Positions 28,048 through 37,310 of a stretch of 64,000 nucleotides of DNA are shown in pieces (positions within the stretch are counted from its first letter, which is position 1; each line of letters opens with the position of its first letter). The notes below the pieces were generated by a model. That model worked only from the letters and a program-made list of their open reading frames with translations, was not told where the DNA came from and ran no database searches. Made by a program: the position numbers and the translations under genes. This DNA is from Legionella gratiana (lineage in GTDB: Bacteria > Pseudomonadota > Gammaproteobacteria > Legionellales > Legionellaceae), in the NCBI RefSeq assembly GCF_001467695.1, contig NZ_LNYE01000029.1:741769-805768 (forward strand). Direction: 5' to 3'.

Positions 28048-30153
28048 TTAAATCATCGGAACAACTTCCGATTTTTTTTCGCTTTCCATCTTTTCTTTTA
28101 TTAGATTCTCTATCATCTTGTTACCAAATAATATTGTATTACTTTCTACTTTAATATCGAGAGGCAATTTAGAACAATCAATATTCAGCGTAGATTGGGC
28201 TTTATATACATAACTTTGACCTTTATCAGGTTTAATAGCTGCCTCAATATTTTCCAGTGAATTAACTCTATTTTGAGTGACAATTTCTTGAATTTTAAAT
28301 CCCTTCTCTGTTAGTGTAAAATTAATCTCTCTTCTTTGGGCAGGGATATCTTCTTCATCTATATTACGAGCATCTGCTGGGGGATAACCTAACTCGTGCA
28401 TATATCTAAAGGCAGCTGAACAGACAGGATTCAAGACACCTCCTTGATGAAAAATCTCCATTAATTCATTGGCCACACTCTCTTTTTGTTCTTCTGCTAT
28501 GTTCTTTAATAGTTTATTTTTAAAAAAAGCTTTTAACTCATCAGTATTACTGAATAACTCTTCACTTGTTGGAAGATCATGTAACCTTTTATCTTCTTGT
28601 ATTATTTTTTGAATGGATTCTCCATTGATATTTACTGGGCCTGCATCCACTCTGCACCAATCTCTCAAAATATTATTATCTCCATTGCTTATCATATCAA
28701 CAGCAAAAGGGCTTGGTTCTGCTTTCATTTCACGCAGAGCATCTTTGAAAAAATGTACTGATTTAGCCAGTCCTTTTTCACGACCATGATACAGTGCCGC
28801 AGCCCCCATTGCCCCTGTTGCAGCAGCACCTGCACCAACACCAATAGTTGCCGCTAACCCCACTCCGCCAAGAACAGAGAGCAATAAACTGGTACCTCCA
28901 GTTGGTATTGCTGCTAACACACCAGCGGTTACCAATACAGCACACGAAACAACCAACAAACTGACTCCAAGCGCTTTCCAAGCAGTGGAAGATTTTCCAG
29001 ATACGCGAGTTGATAAGTTTGCTAAATCTTCAGCATTCTTTTTTGATTTCTCGGGTTCAAATCGCTCAATTAAGGCTTTATTAGTAGAGGATAATACTTG
29101 AATTAAATCACTTTGGTTGTTTGAATCTAGTTTTTCTTTACGCACAATTTCTTTGACATTGTTCAAAATTTCTGTGCCCTTTTCAAATAAATTTTTTTCT
29201 TTTTTATCTATCCTATCTTCTTCATTTTTTTGTAAATATTCGTTTAGAGTATTTTCAAGTCGATTAAGCTCAATTTGAACCAATTTTTTAATTGCGATAT
29301 CATATTCATTTGCATTTATCTTATTTTTATTGACATGAATTGTAGAAATAGGAATAGCTGGAGCTTTACGTTCTACATATTGCTCAATACTACTTATAAC
29401 GGCTGCGTTGTCATCAGCCATAATAATGCCTTTTATCCAAGCGGGTTTATTGGTCATAAAAGCTTCTAGCAAAAGACCTTTTGAGTGTGTATAGTTTGCA
29501 CGCCAAGAACGTTGATCAGCCAATAACTTAGCTACAATTCCTCTTTCATTCATGTCATGAGACAATTGAAATCCCGACTTTGCGACTTTACCTTTGCTTA
29601 AATCAGATTGATAAACAGTCACTGCTTCATTAAATGCACTACCCATAGTCATTTGATTTAAGGGCTTTTCAAGTATCTCTTTATAGGAAGGGAATTGCTT
29701 TGAAAGATTTAGATCACGCAAAATAGAGTCAAAAGCATCTCCCGTTAATTTTTTGCGTCCAAATTGAGGTAAATATAATTGCTTACTAAATGTCTTTGCA
29801 AGGCTTCCCGCTTCATCTCTTTGAACGTTATTTTCTGAATTGATCCATGCCAAATCCAAAGGAGTAATAAATCCATGCACTCTAAATCCTTGTTGTTCGA
29901 TTTGTTCCTTTATTTTTAAACGATGTTCAATATCCGAACTTTGAATCAGCATATCCGTAATAAAGTATATATCCCTAATGCCATTATTTTTTAAGCTATC
30001 GAGTAATGCCTGGTTTAGACCGTTTTCAAACTGGACAGTATCATCAATATCAAGGAATGCAACAATGCCATTATTTATTAAGCTATCGGATATTTCCTGG
30101 TTTGAACCATTTTCTAGCTGAACAGAATCATCCATCTCATTATGTTTAGTCAT
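28048..30153 (-). CDS. Effector-like protein with HAD-like N-terminus and hydrophobic C-terminal region
   Basis: 701 residues; GGGGAG lies before the ATG. The N-terminus has a HAD motif I-like sequence (VAFLDIDDTVQ, Asp35/Asp37) and, further on, KGIIMADDNAAVI, which could be motif III/IV. Residues 8-30 and 37-59 are a tandem repeat (DSVQLENGSNQ / DTVQFENGLNQ). The middle is coiled-coil-like and Lys/Glu-rich; about residues 395-455 are strongly hydrophobic, Ala/Gly-rich, like membrane-targeting segments of Dot/Icm effectors. The C-terminus is charged (EKMESEKKSEVVPMI). No exact family is recognised. Confidence 0.7.
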   Translation of the reverse strand: MTKHNEMDDSVQLENGSNQEISDSLINNGIVAFLDIDDTVQFENGLNQALLDSLKNNGIRDIYFITDMLIQSSDIEHRLKIKEQIEQQGFRVHGFITPLDLAWINSENNVQRDEAGSLAKTFSKQLYLPQFGRKKLTGDAFDSILRDLNLSKQFPSYKEILEKPLNQMTMGSAFNEAVTVYQSDLSKGKVAKSGFQLSHDMNERGIVAKLLADQRSWRANYTHSKGLLLEAFMTNKPAWIKGIIMADDNAAVISSIEQYVERKAPAIPISTIHVNKNKINANEYDIAIKKLVQIELNRLENTLNEYLQKNEEDRIDKKEKNLFEKGTEILNNVKEIVRKEKLDSNNQSDLIQVLSSTNKALIERFEPEKSKKNAEDLANLSTRVSGKSSTAWKALGVSLLVVSCAVLVTAGVLAAIPTGGTSLLLSVLGGVGLAATIGVGAGAAATGAMGAAALYHGREKGLAKSVHFFKDALREMKAEPSPFAVDMISNGDNNILRDWCRVDAGPVNINGESIQKIIQEDKRLHDLPTSEELFSNTDELKAFFKNKLLKNIAEEQKESVANELMEIFHQGGVLNPVCSAAFRYMHELGYPPADARNIDEEDIPAQRREINFTLTEKGFKIQEIVTQNRVNSLENIEAAIKPDKGQSYVYKAQSTLNIDCSKLPLDIKVESNTILFGNKMIENLIKEKMESEKKSEVVPMI

Positions 30154-30551
30154 TTTAACTCCCCATTTTCTAATAGGACCAATTGATTGAGTCCATAATT
30201 AGAAACTTTATCAAATCAGTCTTATAGGCAACTGTTGATCGCAGTCGAGTAGAGAATGAAATAAATTACTAAATAGAATATCGAACAAATAATTTCTGAT
30301 TTTGCAAAATATAGAATATTTTCGAATGCTACAATTACAACAGAATAGGCACTATTGTCCTTAATTTATGCATGAATTTGATTCATATTGTTTTGATAAA
30401 GCATAACCTACGATTTTTATGACTCTCTATGCAACAACCCCAATTGTACTGAGGATCAAAAAAGTATTAATCCTCATCCATAAATCAGGAGAGGGCGAGA
30501 AGATTGAGAATCATACCGCATAGGAGAAAAAATGCAGCTGGTCATTCCCTA
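30154..30551. other. Intergenic region with nothing recognised
   Basis: About 400 bp of AT-rich sequence between two minus-strand genes. No ORF with a Shine-Dalgarno, strong hairpin or known repeat is visible. It should contain the promoter of the HAD-like gene and the end of the monooxygenase transcript. Confidence 0.4.
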
Positions 30552-31862
30552 TTATGAGCCTAACATATCCAATAACTCTTTTCGGAATTTATGATAATCG
30601 ACCTCTAAAGCATGTCGAATATGCGATTTAAACCGGTAATGTGGTTTGTTCATTTCACGCTCGATCTTTTCATGTAAATTTTCGGGACGCTTCAGAGTTC
30701 CCATAATAATGCGTGCTGCAATTTTTGATTGATAATCAGCCAAGGGCCAAATGCATCCTTGTGGTTGACACAAACCAATAAAATACAATGTATCAAAATT
30801 AGGATGCATCATTTTTCGGTAAAGTGGAATCTTAGTGGAATTACTAAAATCAGCCACTGCCTTATCAAGAAACGGAAAACTTATTTTATAACCTGTAGCA
30901 AAAATGACTGTATCAAATTCTTCAAATTTACCATCAGTAAAATAAACTCGCTTACCGTCAAAATGAGTAATTCCTGGACGAGGAAATATTTCTCCATGAC
31001 GAATAAAATAAAGAAGTTCCGTATTAATCGTTGGATGAATTTCTAAGGGACCACAATCCGGCTTCATTAATTTATATTTCGCGTAACGTCCTTGGAGGAT
31101 ACGCGCAAAAAAGCTCAAAACTTTCTGTCTTAACCAAGAAGGCATCCATCGAATTTTTGCCACAGCATCATCCGTGGGCTTTCCAAAAACAAATTTAGGA
31201 AAAATATGATACCCTCTGCGCATGCTGACACAGGTATTAGGAGAAACTCTTGCTATTTCAACAGCTATATCACAAGCAGAATTACCCCCACCTATCACTA
31301 AAACACGCTGCCCTTTAAATACCGAAGCCTTTTTATATTGATGTGAGTGCAGTATTTGGCCAGAAAATTCACCAGGATATTCAGGCAAAACAGGATCCCA
31401 GTGATGTCCATTGGCCACTAATAAATAATCAAAATACTCTTCACGAGTGCCCTGAACATTTTCAAATTCAACTTTCCATTGGTTTAGATCGGTAGGCACA
31501 GCACTTAAGACATTGGTATTAAAATGAATGTACTTAGTTAAATCAAAATGATCTGCATAGCTTCGGAAATAATCTAAAACCAGACGATGCGAAGGATAAT
31601 CAGGATAATGTGGTGGCATTGGAAAATCTTCGAACTCAGACCAACGCTTTGAACTGATAATATGGGTTGTTTCATAAATACTGGAATGAGCATTTTCTTC
31701 ATCATAAATCCAATTACCACCAATTTGATTATTTTTCTCAAAAACAGTGATATTCGTTATACCTTGTTCTTGCAAATTTTTAATTGCAGCAAGCCCACTT
31801 GGACCTGCTCCTATCACACAGACACGAGGACAATGGTCTTTACCCATTAGCTTTATTTGCAT
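30552..31862 (-). CDS. Flavin-containing monooxygenase
   Basis: About 436 residues; ATG 31847 (MGKDHCP) is an equally possible start. FAD motif VIGAGPSGLAAIKNL at the N-terminus, the FMO fingerprint FSGQILHSHQY (about residue 165) and NADPH motif VIGGGNSACDIAVEI are intact. Oxygenates soft nucleophiles in N- or S-containing substrates; specificity is unknown. The 5' end overlaps the 3' end of the lipoprotein hydrolase gene, so the two are coupled. A roughly 300-bp internal part is duplicated at 27360-27664. Confidence 0.92.
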   Translation of the reverse strand: MQIKLMGKDHCPRVCVIGAGPSGLAAIKNLQEQGITNITVFEKNNQIGGNWIYDEENAHSSIYETTHIISSKRWSEFEDFPMPPHYPDYPSHRLVLDYFRSYADHFDLTKYIHFNTNVLSAVPTDLNQWKVEFENVQGTREEYFDYLLVANGHHWDPVLPEYPGEFSGQILHSHQYKKASVFKGQRVLVIGGGNSACDIAVEIARVSPNTCVSMRRGYHIFPKFVFGKPTDDAVAKIRWMPSWLRQKVLSFFARILQGRYAKYKLMKPDCGPLEIHPTINTELLYFIRHGEIFPRPGITHFDGKRVYFTDGKFEEFDTVIFATGYKISFPFLDKAVADFSNSTKIPLYRKMMHPNFDTLYFIGLCQPQGCIWPLADYQSKIAARIIMGTLKRPENLHEKIEREMNKPHYRFKSHIRHALEVDYHKFRKELLDMLGS

Positions 31863-32586
31863 TACTTAACACCTTTTTCACTTCTTTCATTATCATAGCT
31901 TGTACAATAGGATCTTTATCAATAGTGAAATGATTCACTTCTATTCCTTCTATCGTAGTAACATTGATGTTATCTATACGAGTTTGCTCAGGAGCAACCG
32001 CTTTAAGTTTCAAACCACTAAACATAGGTACAAAACTAGGCTTATAAAAATTCATTGCATGCTTTACATTAGGCGGAACAATCGTTTGTGATACCGCATC
32101 AACAGTAACTAATAAGTCAACAGGAATACCCAATTTATTAAGATTACGCGCAACTTTGATTTGCTCGTTTGCACCCAAAGAATGACCTACAAGAATAATA
32201 GGCCTATGTTCCTTATGCGTTTGATAATAAGAAATAATCTTACGGCTCACATTACCAGCATTATACCACATATCGCTGGGCGCAGAAATGTTACACTCGT
32301 CTACTACAGTATCACTAAGTGTTCTCATTCCGGTACTGAACAATCCAAGTCCACCCAACATCGTATGTACTTCGCCATTGTAAGGTTGAGACTTACCTAT
32401 CTTCTTTACTGCTTTTTTTGATGGTTTCTTAGACTGATCAATTACTGACTGCGCAGACTTTGGTATTGGCTTTTTAACTGAAGCCCTACCTCCAGATAAG
32501 TCAACACATCCCATTAAACTCATTGTCACGAGAAAGAACCCAAAAGATATAAAAAGATTTAATTTTCTATTTTGCGAAGAGTTCAT
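31840..32586 (-). CDS. Lipoprotein alpha/beta-hydrolase (lipase/thioesterase-like)
   Basis: 248 residues. Signal sequence with lipobox LMGC (Cys about residue 27) indicates a lipoprotein. The nucleophile elbow is VGHSLGAN (about residue 139), and the C-terminal NHFTIDKDP may contain the catalytic His. A Lys/Ser-rich linker follows the lipid anchor. Probably an outer-membrane-anchored esterase with unknown substrate. It overlaps the start of the monooxygenase gene. Confidence 0.8.
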   Translation of the reverse strand: MNSSQNRKLNLFISFGFFLVTMSLMGCVDLSGGRASVKKPIPKSAQSVIDQSKKPSKKAVKKIGKSQPYNGEVHTMLGGLGLFSTGMRTLSDTVVDECNISAPSDMWYNAGNVSRKIISYYQTHKEHRPIILVGHSLGANEQIKVARNLNKLGIPVDLLVTVDAVSQTIVPPNVKHAMNFYKPSFVPMFSGLKLKAVAPEQTRIDNINVTTIEGIEVNHFTIDKDPIVQAMIMKEVKKVLSNANKANG

Positions 32587-32714
32587 TTTATTTTTTATTT
32601 ATATTTTTAGGACGAGAATAATAGCTTATTCTTACGATATTTGCCAAGATACTCCTGTATTGCATTACAATTATTAATTGGGGTAAATGATTTTGATCAT
32701 ATAAAGGTTTGTTT

Positions 32715-34043
32715 ATGAAAACACAAATTGCGATACTCACAGTAAGCCAACTTAACCGCCAAGTGAAAGGTTATCTTGAAAATGAACTTGGCATCGTTTA
32801 CGTTGAAGGAGAGCTCTCAAATCTAAGCAAACCTGTATCTGGGCATTATTATTTTACTTTAAAGGATAATGGCGCTCAAATTCGCTGTGTTTATTTTAAA
32901 AACCGTCACAATATACTTACAACTAAGTTATCTGATGGTCAGCATATCATTGTGAGCGGCAGATTAAGCTTGTATGAAGCGCGTGGCGATTATCAATTGA
33001 TCGTGGAGCAAATTACAGAAGCAGGTCTAGGAGCACTTTATCAACGTTTTGAAGAATTAAAAAATAAATTGGCTGCAGAAGGATTATTTGCCTCAATAAA
33101 CAAGCGCCCTATTCCATGCATGCCTCGCACTATTGGCGTAATTACATCAACTACTGGGGCAGCAATTCGTGATATATTAGCAACACTTGCACGACGATTT
33201 CCTTTAGCCCGTATTTTAATCTACCCCAGTGAGGTTCAAGGAGCTGGGGCGGCACAACAATTAATCCAAGCATTACAACGTGCTAATAAAGAGAAACGGA
33301 GTGATGTACTTCTTCTTGCTCGTGGTGGCGGATGCATTGAAGATTTGTGGGCATTTAATGATGAGCAGTTAGCTCGCCAAATCGCCAGCAGCTCCATTCC
33401 AATTGTATCCGGAGTGGGACACGAAACTGATTTTACCATTGCCGACTTTGTTGCGGATTATAGAGCAGAAACACCAACAGCTGCAGCTATTGCAGTAACT
33501 CCTGATTGTCAGGAGTTAATCAAATTATTAAATCATTCCATAACACGTTTGCATGACGCAATGCATCGATTTTTGCAAAAATCTCAAATAAAACTGCATC
33601 ATTTGATGGATAAAATATCATCACCACAAAAAGCTATTTCTCGCTACTGGCAAACTACAGACTATTTAGAAAGACAACTTCTTTCGCATATGAACTCCAT
33701 TATCAAACAAAAAAAACACCAGCTACATCTACATATAAATCATCTAAAAGCGAGAAATCCAAAAACAGAAATCACTCAAACACGGCTCGTTTTACAACAA
33801 ATTTCAACACAATTAATTCAACTCATGCAAGCCAAGTTAAACCAACTTAAATATCAATTGCACACCCAATTGTCCACCTTGCATGCAGTAAGCCCATTAG
33901 CTACTCTGGATAGAGGATATGCGATTGCAACTAGAAAAAGTAAAGTGCTGCTTTCAAGCCAACAAGTTCATATTGGCGATACAATAAATGTGCGTCTAGC
34001 AGTAGGAAATCTGACCTGTGAAGTCACTCAAATACACGAGTAA
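32715..34043 (+). CDS. xseA: Exodeoxyribonuclease VII large subunit
   Basis: 442 residues from ATG 32715, which has AAAGG eight bases upstream (an in-frame TTG is at 32709). The OB-fold N-terminus contains VYVEGELSNLSKPVSGHYYFTLKD, and the catalytic region has GVITSTTGAAIRDI, LARGGGCIEDLWAFND and GVGHETDFTIADFVAD. The subunit forms ExoVII with XseB, which is not encoded nearby. The C-terminal part is a long coiled coil, as in the family. Confidence 0.97.
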   Translation: MKTQIAILTVSQLNRQVKGYLENELGIVYVEGELSNLSKPVSGHYYFTLKDNGAQIRCVYFKNRHNILTTKLSDGQHIIVSGRLSLYEARGDYQLIVEQITEAGLGALYQRFEELKNKLAAEGLFASINKRPIPCMPRTIGVITSTTGAAIRDILATLARRFPLARILIYPSEVQGAGAAQQLIQALQRANKEKRSDVLLLARGGGCIEDLWAFNDEQLARQIASSSIPIVSGVGHETDFTIADFVADYRAETPTAAAIAVTPDCQELIKLLNHSITRLHDAMHRFLQKSQIKLHHLMDKISSPQKAISRYWQTTDYLERQLLSHMNSIIKQKKHQLHLHINHLKARNPKTEITQTRLVLQQISTQLIQLMQAKLNQLKYQLHTQLSTLHAVSPLATLDRGYAIATRKSKVLLSSQQVHIGDTINVRLAVGNLTCEVTQIHE

Positions 34044-34046
34044 TAT

Positions 34047-34646
34047 ATGCTTGAAGAATTAAATAATAGTCTAGCTTTGATTATCATTCAAACACAAAAC
34101 AATAGCTCAATCCTAGCTATTATTCTTTTAATTCTCTGGTTTTTCTTTTTTGTAAATCGATTTATTTACAGAAGAATTTTATTATTGGGTATTATCCCCA
34201 GGCGTGTCCGTGGATTGCCTGGTATTTTTTTTGCACCTCTTTTACATGCAGATTTCAATCATCTATTTTTTAACTCAATTCCTTTAGTGGTTTTAAGTAA
34301 TTTTATTTTAATTAATGGGCTAAACTACTTTCTTTTTGTGACTTTGATGATTACTGTATTAAGCGGCATTGCTATTTGGTGTTTTGCTAAACCTGGTTTA
34401 CATGTAGGAGCAAGTGGTCTCATTACCGGTTATTGGAGCTTCTTAGTGAGTAATATCTATCAAAGTGGGACGTTAACAAACTTAATCTTAGGTGTAGTTA
34501 GCCTCTACTATTTTGTGGGTATATTCTTTGGAATTTTTCCCAAAGGAAAGGGAGTATCCTGGGAAGCCCATTTATTTGGTTTGTTAGCAGGTTTAGTTAC
34601 TAGTTATTTATTAAGACTGTACCCTAATTTCCTAGAGATAATTTAA
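34047..34646 (+). CDS. Rhomboid-family intramembrane serine protease
   Basis: 199 residues with about six hydrophobic segments. Conserved HADFNHLFFN, the catalytic serine motif VGASGLITGYW and the C-terminal WEAHLFGLLAGL (catalytic His) are present. Cleaves transmembrane substrates in the inner membrane; the target is unknown. It starts 3 bp after the xseA stop, so is probably co-transcribed. Confidence 0.9.
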   Translation: MLEELNNSLALIIIQTQNNSSILAIILLILWFFFFVNRFIYRRILLLGIIPRRVRGLPGIFFAPLLHADFNHLFFNSIPLVVLSNFILINGLNYFLFVTLMITVLSGIAIWCFAKPGLHVGASGLITGYWSFLVSNIYQSGTLTNLILGVVSLYYFVGIFFGIFPKGKGVSWEAHLFGLLAGLVTSYLLRLYPNFLEII

Positions 34647-34653
34647 TTTATCT

Positions 34654-34796
34654 AGGGTCTATTGACAATTCGCTAGACTGAGCCAAAATAGCGTGATTTT
34701 AAAGCACCGAAACGCAGCATACTCGAAGTATGTGAGTATCGGAGCGGATAAAATCACGCTATTTTGGCTAGAATAGTAGAATTGTCAACAGACCCT
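34654..34796. repeat. 143-bp inverted-repeat element after the rhomboid gene
   Basis: The ends AGGGTCTATTGACAATTC and GAATTGTCAACAGACCCT are inverted, and the symmetry continues inward (GCCAAAATAGCGTGATTTTA against TAAAATCACGCTATTTTGGC), giving arms of about 45-48 bp. This is MITE-like and would fold into a long hairpin; it probably also stops transcription from xseA-rhomboid. Confidence 0.7.
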
Positions 34797-34852
34797 AATA
34801 ATTTTTAAACCAATATGCTATCCTAAAATTAAAAAATAAAAAGAGACATCAG

Positions 34853-35203
34853 ATGCTATCATTTAAAAATTTATTTTACGCCAGTCTATTTTGTTTGCTC
34901 ACCACGCCTGTATATGCCAAATCAGGATCTCAGTCTGGATATGTATCTGGTTGTTGCAGTCAAATGGGTGGTGTCAGTTACTGTGACTCCTCTGCAGGAC
35001 GACTTGTCTGTAAAAATGGCTTCTACTCCGCATGTTATTGTACACCCCATGCGGTAATGGATTTACAACTGTTTAGAGGCTGTTGCTTATGGAAAGGAGG
35101 GGTTGTCACCACCTACAATACTACCGGCTTTGTTGTATGTAATGATGGCTCCATTTCAGAGGAATGCTCTTTGCGACCTGAAGAAACAATTGCTGCTTGG
35201 TAA
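34853..35203 (+). CDS. Small secreted cysteine-rich protein with two repeats
   Basis: 116 residues: a signal peptide (about residues 1-22, ending PVYA) and a mature part made of two related units, each GCC-x-x-GGV...G-x-VC-x-(N)G-x-x-S...C. The first is GCCSQMGGVSYC, the second GCCLWKGGVVTTY. Ten or so cysteines suggest disulfides in the periplasm or outside the cell. Function is unknown; it may be a type II-secreted protein. Confidence 0.7.
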   Translation: MLSFKNLFYASLFCLLTTPVYAKSGSQSGYVSGCCSQMGGVSYCDSSAGRLVCKNGFYSACYCTPHAVMDLQLFRGCCLWKGGVVTTYNTTGFVVCNDGSISEECSLRPEETIAAW

Positions 35204-35217
35204 GTGATGTAAGTTCC

Positions 35218-36039
35218 ATGCGATATAAAGCTTTATCAATTGCAGGATTTGATGGTTCTGGTGGTGCCGGAATTCAAGCCGATCTGAAAACTTTTTCAGC
35301 CTTAGGTTGTTATGGAATGACCGTTCTTACAGCACTACCCATACAAAACACTCTTGGTGTCAGACATTGTTACACCCTCCCCCTGCACGCTATAGAAGAT
35401 CAATTAAACGCATTATTTGATGATATTAGACCAGATAGCATCAAAATAGGCATGTTATTCAATAGTGAGATTATTGAATTAGTTGCTTCATTTCTTAAAA
35501 GAAAAGCAAAAAATATCCCGATTGTTCTTGATCCGGTAACTCTCGCTAAAAGCGGTGATCCTTTATTATTACCTGAAGCAATAGATGCATTGGTCACATT
35601 ACTGATGCCTCTGGCAACCCTAATCACACCCAATATTCCTGAAGCAGCTACATTTACTGGATTAACTGCGCAATCAGAAGAAGAAATGCTATCTATAGGG
35701 CAAAAGCTACTTGAGTTTGGCCCTAAGAACGTTTTGTTAAAAGGAGGCCATTTACATTCAAAAGACTCCAATGATTTACTCATAGGATCTCATGGCGAAT
35801 CTCATTGGTTCATGAGACCAAGAATAAATACGTCCAATACTCATGGTACTGGCTGTACTCTTTCAGCAGCAATTACAGCATGCCTCGCACAAAAAATTGA
35901 TTTAATAAAGGCGTGTGATATTGCAAAAAACTATTTATTTAACGCCATTCACGCTGCTAAAGACGAACGTTTAGGTTTAGGAAATGGACCAGTACAGCAT
36001 TTTTACCATCTTTGGCCCATTCAATTATTGAATCTCTAA
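35218..36039 (+). CDS. thiD: Hydroxymethylpyrimidine/phosphomethylpyrimidine kinase
   Basis: About 273 residues from ATG 35218 (the frame starts at TTG 35197; neither start has a strong Shine-Dalgarno). The ribokinase-fold motifs are SIAGFDGSGGAGIQADLKTFSALG at the N-terminus (split across the substrate loop), VLDPVTLAKSGD, and the anion hole/catalytic Asp region NTHGTGCTLSAAI. Phosphorylates HMP and HMP-P in thiamine synthesis. It stands apart from other thi genes. Confidence 0.95.
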   Translation: MRYKALSIAGFDGSGGAGIQADLKTFSALGCYGMTVLTALPIQNTLGVRHCYTLPLHAIEDQLNALFDDIRPDSIKIGMLFNSEIIELVASFLKRKAKNIPIVLDPVTLAKSGDPLLLPEAIDALVTLLMPLATLITPNIPEAATFTGLTAQSEEEMLSIGQKLLEFGPKNVLLKGGHLHSKDSNDLLIGSHGESHWFMRPRINTSNTHGTGCTLSAAITACLAQKIDLIKACDIAKNYLFNAIHAAKDERLGLGNGPVQHFYHLWPIQLLNL

Positions 36040-36089
36040 AAAATGCGAATGAACCTAATCTACACTCTTTATTCCAGACCCTAGAGTAC

Positions 36090-37310
36090 TCATAACCTCT
36101 GTGATGAATACTGATGCTCAACCATTTCTATTAATTCACCAAAACACAGGGCGCTAAAAATAATTAATAAATAACCTACTGTTGAATAGCAAAATACCGT
36201 ATCTGTACAGGATGAAAGGCAAAAAGAAAGTAACAAACCTAAAAGAATCGGTTTCGTTTCTTTAAGCTTGAAAAAAGTAATGAATAAAGTGCCTAAAAAT
36301 AAGAACAAAAGTACAATACCAACTATGCCTTGTTCTGCAAGGGTTAACCAATACTGACTATGGGGTTCATTTAATTTTTTTCCCCATGCTGGTATAGGTT
36401 GTTCTAAGGAAAAACGGTATGGAAAACCACCTGTGCCGATACCTATAATGGGATGTTCTTTAAATAAAGACTCTGCGTATTGATGAAATTGTATTCTAAA
36501 TCCTAAGGAATTATTTTCCTGATGTTGTTGTAATGCTTTAATATCATTCCACAACACATGTGTCGTTACTTGCATCCTAAGACTAAGCGTATAAGTTAAA
36601 AGAATCGTGCAAAAAAATAGCATTACGCCTACAATAGCCTTTTTCAAAGACATTTTCTGTACCATAAGCATTATCATTAAGAGTGTATATATTAAATAAC
36701 CTGTTTTTCCTGTGTTTAAAAACAAGATTTGATAGCTTCCTAAAAAAAACATACTTAAGTAAAAAAAACGTTGCAGTCGACTCACATCAACTTTAAAAAT
36801 CTGCAACCCTGCTAGATAAACACCTAAAGCGACCATATATCCAGTAATGATATGGTTATAAAATACTTCTCCAGGATCAGAAACATTATTCAATTCTAAT
36901 AGATTTCTTGCTTTTAAAATGGAAAGAACACAAGTTAATAGCATCACTGATATATAACTATCTAAAACCCATTGCCTTGTTCTGGGTTTAATAAAAACTA
37001 CAGTAAGAATGGGTAAAAAAATTAATTTAGAATATTTATCAACTGTATTATAACGCATCGCAAACGGTGCATCAGACCAGAAGCAAGCAATAATAATATA
37101 AAGAAAAAAAACCAAGCCTACGCGCGCCCATGAGGTATTAAAAGCACACGATAAATATTGTCTGTAATAAGGGGTAAATACTATTGCCGCCAGGCTAAGA
37201 ACCATCAAAATTGATTTGATGCTGGAGCTAATAGGAATTGAAAAAACTAATAAAGCAATTAGAACCGGAGCCAATAAATTAATTTTTTCTTCTGAAAAAA
37301 AATCTCTCAA
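36090..37310 (-). CDS. O-antigen ligase family protein
   Basis: 406 residues with about ten to twelve transmembrane segments. The Wzy_C/O-antigen ligase signature is seen in PIIGIGTGGFPYRF and NEPHSQYWLTLAEQGIVG. It would join O-antigen (or another glycan) to lipid A-core on the periplasmic side. The start is TTG 37310, overlapping the glycosyltransferase stop (TTGA), with GAGGAG six bases upstream, so translation is coupled. A WaaL function is the best guess. Confidence 0.85.
   Translation of the reverse strand: MRDFFSEEKINLLAPVLIALLVFSIPISSSIKSILMVLSLAAIVFTPYYRQYLSCAFNTSWARVGLVFFLYIIIACFWSDAPFAMRYNTVDKYSKLIFLPILTVVFIKPRTRQWVLDSYISVMLLTCVLSILKARNLLELNNVSDPGEVFYNHIITGYMVALGVYLAGLQIFKVDVSRLQRFFYLSMFFLGSYQILFLNTGKTGYLIYTLLMIMLMVQKMSLKKAIVGVMLFFCTILLTYTLSLRMQVTTHVLWNDIKALQQHQENNSLGFRIQFHQYAESLFKEHPIIGIGTGGFPYRFSLEQPIPAWGKKLNEPHSQYWLTLAEQGIVGIVLLFLFLGTLFITFFKLKETKPILLGLLLSFCLSSCTDTVFCYSTVGYLLIIFSALCFGELIEMVEHQYSSQRL

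Noticed and set aside
35400-35783. 127-codon minus-strand ORF
   Set aside because: Antisense shadow of thiD.
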